NCBI GenBank assembly: GCA_025774805.1
Contig: JALGZR010000092.1
Span: forward strand, 1 to 15,437
Reading direction: 5' to 3'
Source of the DNA: a bacterium
GTDB taxonomy: Bacteria; ARS69
DNA: 15,437 bases
Shown: positions 13,913-15,437 of the stretch, in pieces
Layout: the number at the start of each line of letters is the position of its first letter
Numbering within the stretch: position 1 is the first letter of the stretch
The notes under the pieces: model-generated
Told to the model about the DNA's origin: nothing
What the model saw: only the letters and a program-made list of their open reading frames with translations
Database searches by the model: none
Translations under genes and position numbers: made by a program

Positions 13913-15208
13913 ATGAAAGCGCACGCGACACACCAGCGAAAACGAAAGCGGACGGCGTGGACGGCCCTGGCGTGTTCCGCCGCGGTCGCGCTGCTCGCGC
14001 TCTCCCCTGCGGCCCGGGCGCACGACGATCACGATGAGGACGATTGGTACGGCGACCGGGACGATTACGGACGGTACGACGACTCCCGCTACTACGACGG
14101 CGAGTACTACCTCGACGATCTCCATGGATTCGGATCGCGCCCGTACTACGGTCCGTACCCCGCCGAGGTCGTCCGCTTCGAGTTCCTGCACGGTTACGGC
14201 CACTGGCGCTGGGTGCCGAGGCTGCGCGCGCATCTGTGGTTCCCGTTCGTCGAGGCGTCCTGGCGACCGTATGTCTACGGCCACTGGATTCACACGTCCC
14301 ACGGAATGACCTGGGTCTCCTACGAGCCCTGGGGGGAAATCCCGCACCACTACGGTCGGTGGGTGTACGTCGACCATGCGGGCTGGGGCTGGGTGCCGGG
14401 CTACACGTACGCTCCGGCGTGGGTCACCTGGGCCGTGGTCGACGGTTGTGTCGGCTGGGCGCCGCTGCCGCCCGCCGGATACCGGTACCCCCGGTATCAC
14501 CGCTACCATCTCACGGCCTATCCCGTGGACTACGGATATGGCGGCACCTTCGTCTACCACGACTCCGGCCTGGACTTCCGGTTCTGGATCTTCGTGTCCG
14601 ATCGGGACTTCTACGGAACGAGCGTGCACCGACACATCCTGCCGGTCGAGCACACGCTGAGTCTCTTCAAGAAGAAGAAGGTCCTGCCCGTCGGCCGAAG
14701 TCTCCACTTCGACTACGCACAGAAGATCTCCAAGAACAAGATCCGCACCGTGAAGACCGGTCTCAAGAAGAAGCGGGCCGGCGACCGGTGGCTGGTCCTC
14801 CACGAGCCGCACGGTCAGCGGGAGAAGGTGCGTGCGGGACGAGAGGCCGTGAAGCGCGTGGTGACGCACGAGAAGGTTCGTGCGGGAAGGAGCGTCGCGA
14901 AGCCCGACATCGCCCGGGACAGGATCCGCAAGGAGAAGACCGTCGTGAAGCGAGAGGTCACCGGGGAGAAGAGCCGCGAGGTCGCGGCCGCCGGGAAGGT
15001 GCGCGCCGCAGATGAGCGCGCTCGCCCGGGCGCGTCGAAGGGCGAGGACCGCGAGTTGAAGAAGGAATCTCGAAAGGAAGAGTCGCGCGATCGCTCCAGG
15101 GGTGCGCCGCAGAAACGGGCTGGCGAACGAAAGACCGAGAAAAGCAAGAAGAGCAAGCAGCACGAGAAGGACGACAAGGAGAACAAGAAGAAGGGTCGTT
15201 CCGGCTGA
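13913..15208 (+). CDS. Exported Trp/Tyr-rich (DUF6600/YXWGXW-like) protein with long basic tail
   Basis: The 431-residue product has a basic n-region and signal peptide ending Ala-Arg-Ala at 36. A His/Asp-rich stretch (HDDHDEDDWYGDRDD, 37-51) could bind metal. An aromatic core at about 93-187 repeats the pattern GHW-x-W-x-P: GYGHWRWVP, YVYGHWIHTSHGMTWVS, EPWGEIPHHYGRWVYVDHAG, WGWVPGYTYAPAWVTWA and GWAPLPP. This matches the DUF6600 / YXWGXW type of envelope proteins, whose function is unknown. From about 249 to the end it is a Lys/Arg/Glu-rich, presumably disordered tail with short imperfect repeats (EKVRAGREAVKR, then EKVRAGRSVAK). The tail could bind anionic polymers such as LPS, polysaccharide or nucleic acid (inference). 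The sigma-54 promoter and strong ribosome binding site point to tightly controlled, inducible, high-level expression. Confidence 0.85.
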   Translation: MKAHATHQRKRKRTAWTALACSAAVALLALSPAARAHDDHDEDDWYGDRDDYGRYDDSRYYDGEYYLDDLHGFGSRPYYGPYPAEVVRFEFLHGYGHWRWVPRLRAHLWFPFVEASWRPYVYGHWIHTSHGMTWVSYEPWGEIPHHYGRWVYVDHAGWGWVPGYTYAPAWVTWAVVDGCVGWAPLPPAGYRYPRYHRYHLTAYPVDYGYGGTFVYHDSGLDFRFWIFVSDRDFYGTSVHRHILPVEHTLSLFKKKKVLPVGRSLHFDYAQKISKNKIRTVKTGLKKKRAGDRWLVLHEPHGQREKVRAGREAVKRVVTHEKVRAGRSVAKPDIARDRIRKEKTVVKREVTGEKSREVAAAGKVRAADERARPGASKGEDRELKKESRKEESRDRSRGAPQKRAGERKTEKSKKSKQHEKDDKENKKKGRSG

Positions 15209-15251
15209 TCCGAGAGCGATGGCGGAGAGTCGGGCCCTACGCTTTCCGGGT

Positions 15252-15285
15252 CCGCGAGCGGGTCACCCCGGTACCCGCGAGCGGG
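15252..15285. repeat. Short direct repeat between convergent gene ends
   Basis: CCGCGAGCGGG occurs at 15252-15262 and again at 15275-15285. Each unit is itself nearly palindromic. The second copy lies inside the end of the VanZ-like gene. It could help end transcription from both sides, but no T-run is present. Confidence 0.3.
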
Positions 15286-15437
15286 CCCGGTGCCAGATCC
15301 AGGCACCGAGGAACGCGCCGGCCCCGCCGAGGATCACGTCGGTCGTGTCGGGGACGCGCGCCGGGAGCAGGACCTGTCCGCCCTCGACGAGCGCCCCGAC
15401 GACCGCGCCCGCGATCCCGGCCCGCAGGGGCGTCACG
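15263..15437 (-). CDS. VanZ-family protein, C-terminal end only (5' end outside window)
   Basis: The minus strand from the right edge is open for 57 residues to a TGA at 15265-15263. The peptide shows the VanZ-family signature: Glu18 then Gln21 and Pro25-Ala-Arg27 (VEGGQVLLPARVP), Asp30 and Asp33, then GGAGAFLGAWIW, a final glycine-rich transmembrane helix, and a basic end (HRARSRVPG). VanZ-like proteins are small multi-pass inner-membrane proteins. The name comes from low-level teicoplanin resistance in one member and implies nothing about resistance here. The fragment converges on the Trp-rich protein gene with a 54-base gap. Confidence 0.72.
   Translation of the reverse strand, partial: VTPLRAGIAGAVVGALVEGGQVLLPARVPDTTDVILGGAGAFLGAWIWHRARSRVPG

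Noticed and set aside
13571-15163. 530-codon open frame on the minus strand
   Set aside because: It is antisense to the Trp-rich protein gene. That gene has a signal peptide, perfect Shine-Dalgarno and sigma-54 promoter; this frame has none.

Overview
The window is GC-rich and densely coded. It carries a long secreted protein built from DUF11-type repeats with a C-terminal FlgD/Ig-like (type-A sorting-like) tail, a signal-peptide TPR protein ending in a Gly/Pro tail, an outer-membrane beta-barrel protein and several lipoprotein-like products. This points to a Gram-negative didermic bacterium. The style of the sorting tail resembles FCB-superphylum lineages such as Candidatus Eisenbacteria. 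That placement is inferred from protein style only; no rRNA or complete phylogenetic marker is present.

Layout, left to right. (1) 1-1229, minus: B12-binding radical SAM enzyme of the DUF4070 type, with its C-terminus cut by the window edge. (2) 1758-2516, plus: minimal bacterial sugar transferase (initiating phosphoglycosyl transferase), tail to tail with (3) 2513-4612, minus: GT-C (PMT/ArnT-like) membrane glycosyltransferase with a C-terminal TPR; the two stop codons share one CTAG. (4) 4706-4776: structured palindromic repeat A, directly before (5) mutM (4789-5613, plus). (6) 6971-5797, minus: DUF4197 protein followed by a small helical lipoprotein, probably one operon. (7) 7432-8070, plus: porin-family beta-barrel protein with a structured leader and a strong terminator. 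(8) 13452-8329, minus: a probable operon of TPR protein, 1299-residue DUF11/sorting-tail surface protein, and DUF1232 (YkvA-like) membrane protein. The giant gene starts on the edge of repeat C and stops inside repeat B. (9) 13913-15208, plus: secreted Trp/Tyr-rich (DUF6600/YXWGXW-like) protein with a long Lys/Arg/Glu tail, preceded by a near-consensus sigma-54 promoter. (10) 15263-15437, minus: C-terminal end of a VanZ-family protein.

Most genes relate to the cell envelope: polyprenyl-linked sugar transfer, lipoproteins, outer-membrane barrel and exported surface protein. MutM (oxidised-guanine repair) and the radical SAM enzyme stand apart. The most unusual content is a dispersed repeat family. 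Copies A and B are both 71 nt from CTAG to CTAG and fold into the same three-way-junction shape, with compensatory base changes. Copy C is half an element and lies in the coding start of the giant gene. I saw no CRISPR array, tRNA, rRNA, integrase, transposase, prophage or recognisable defence system.
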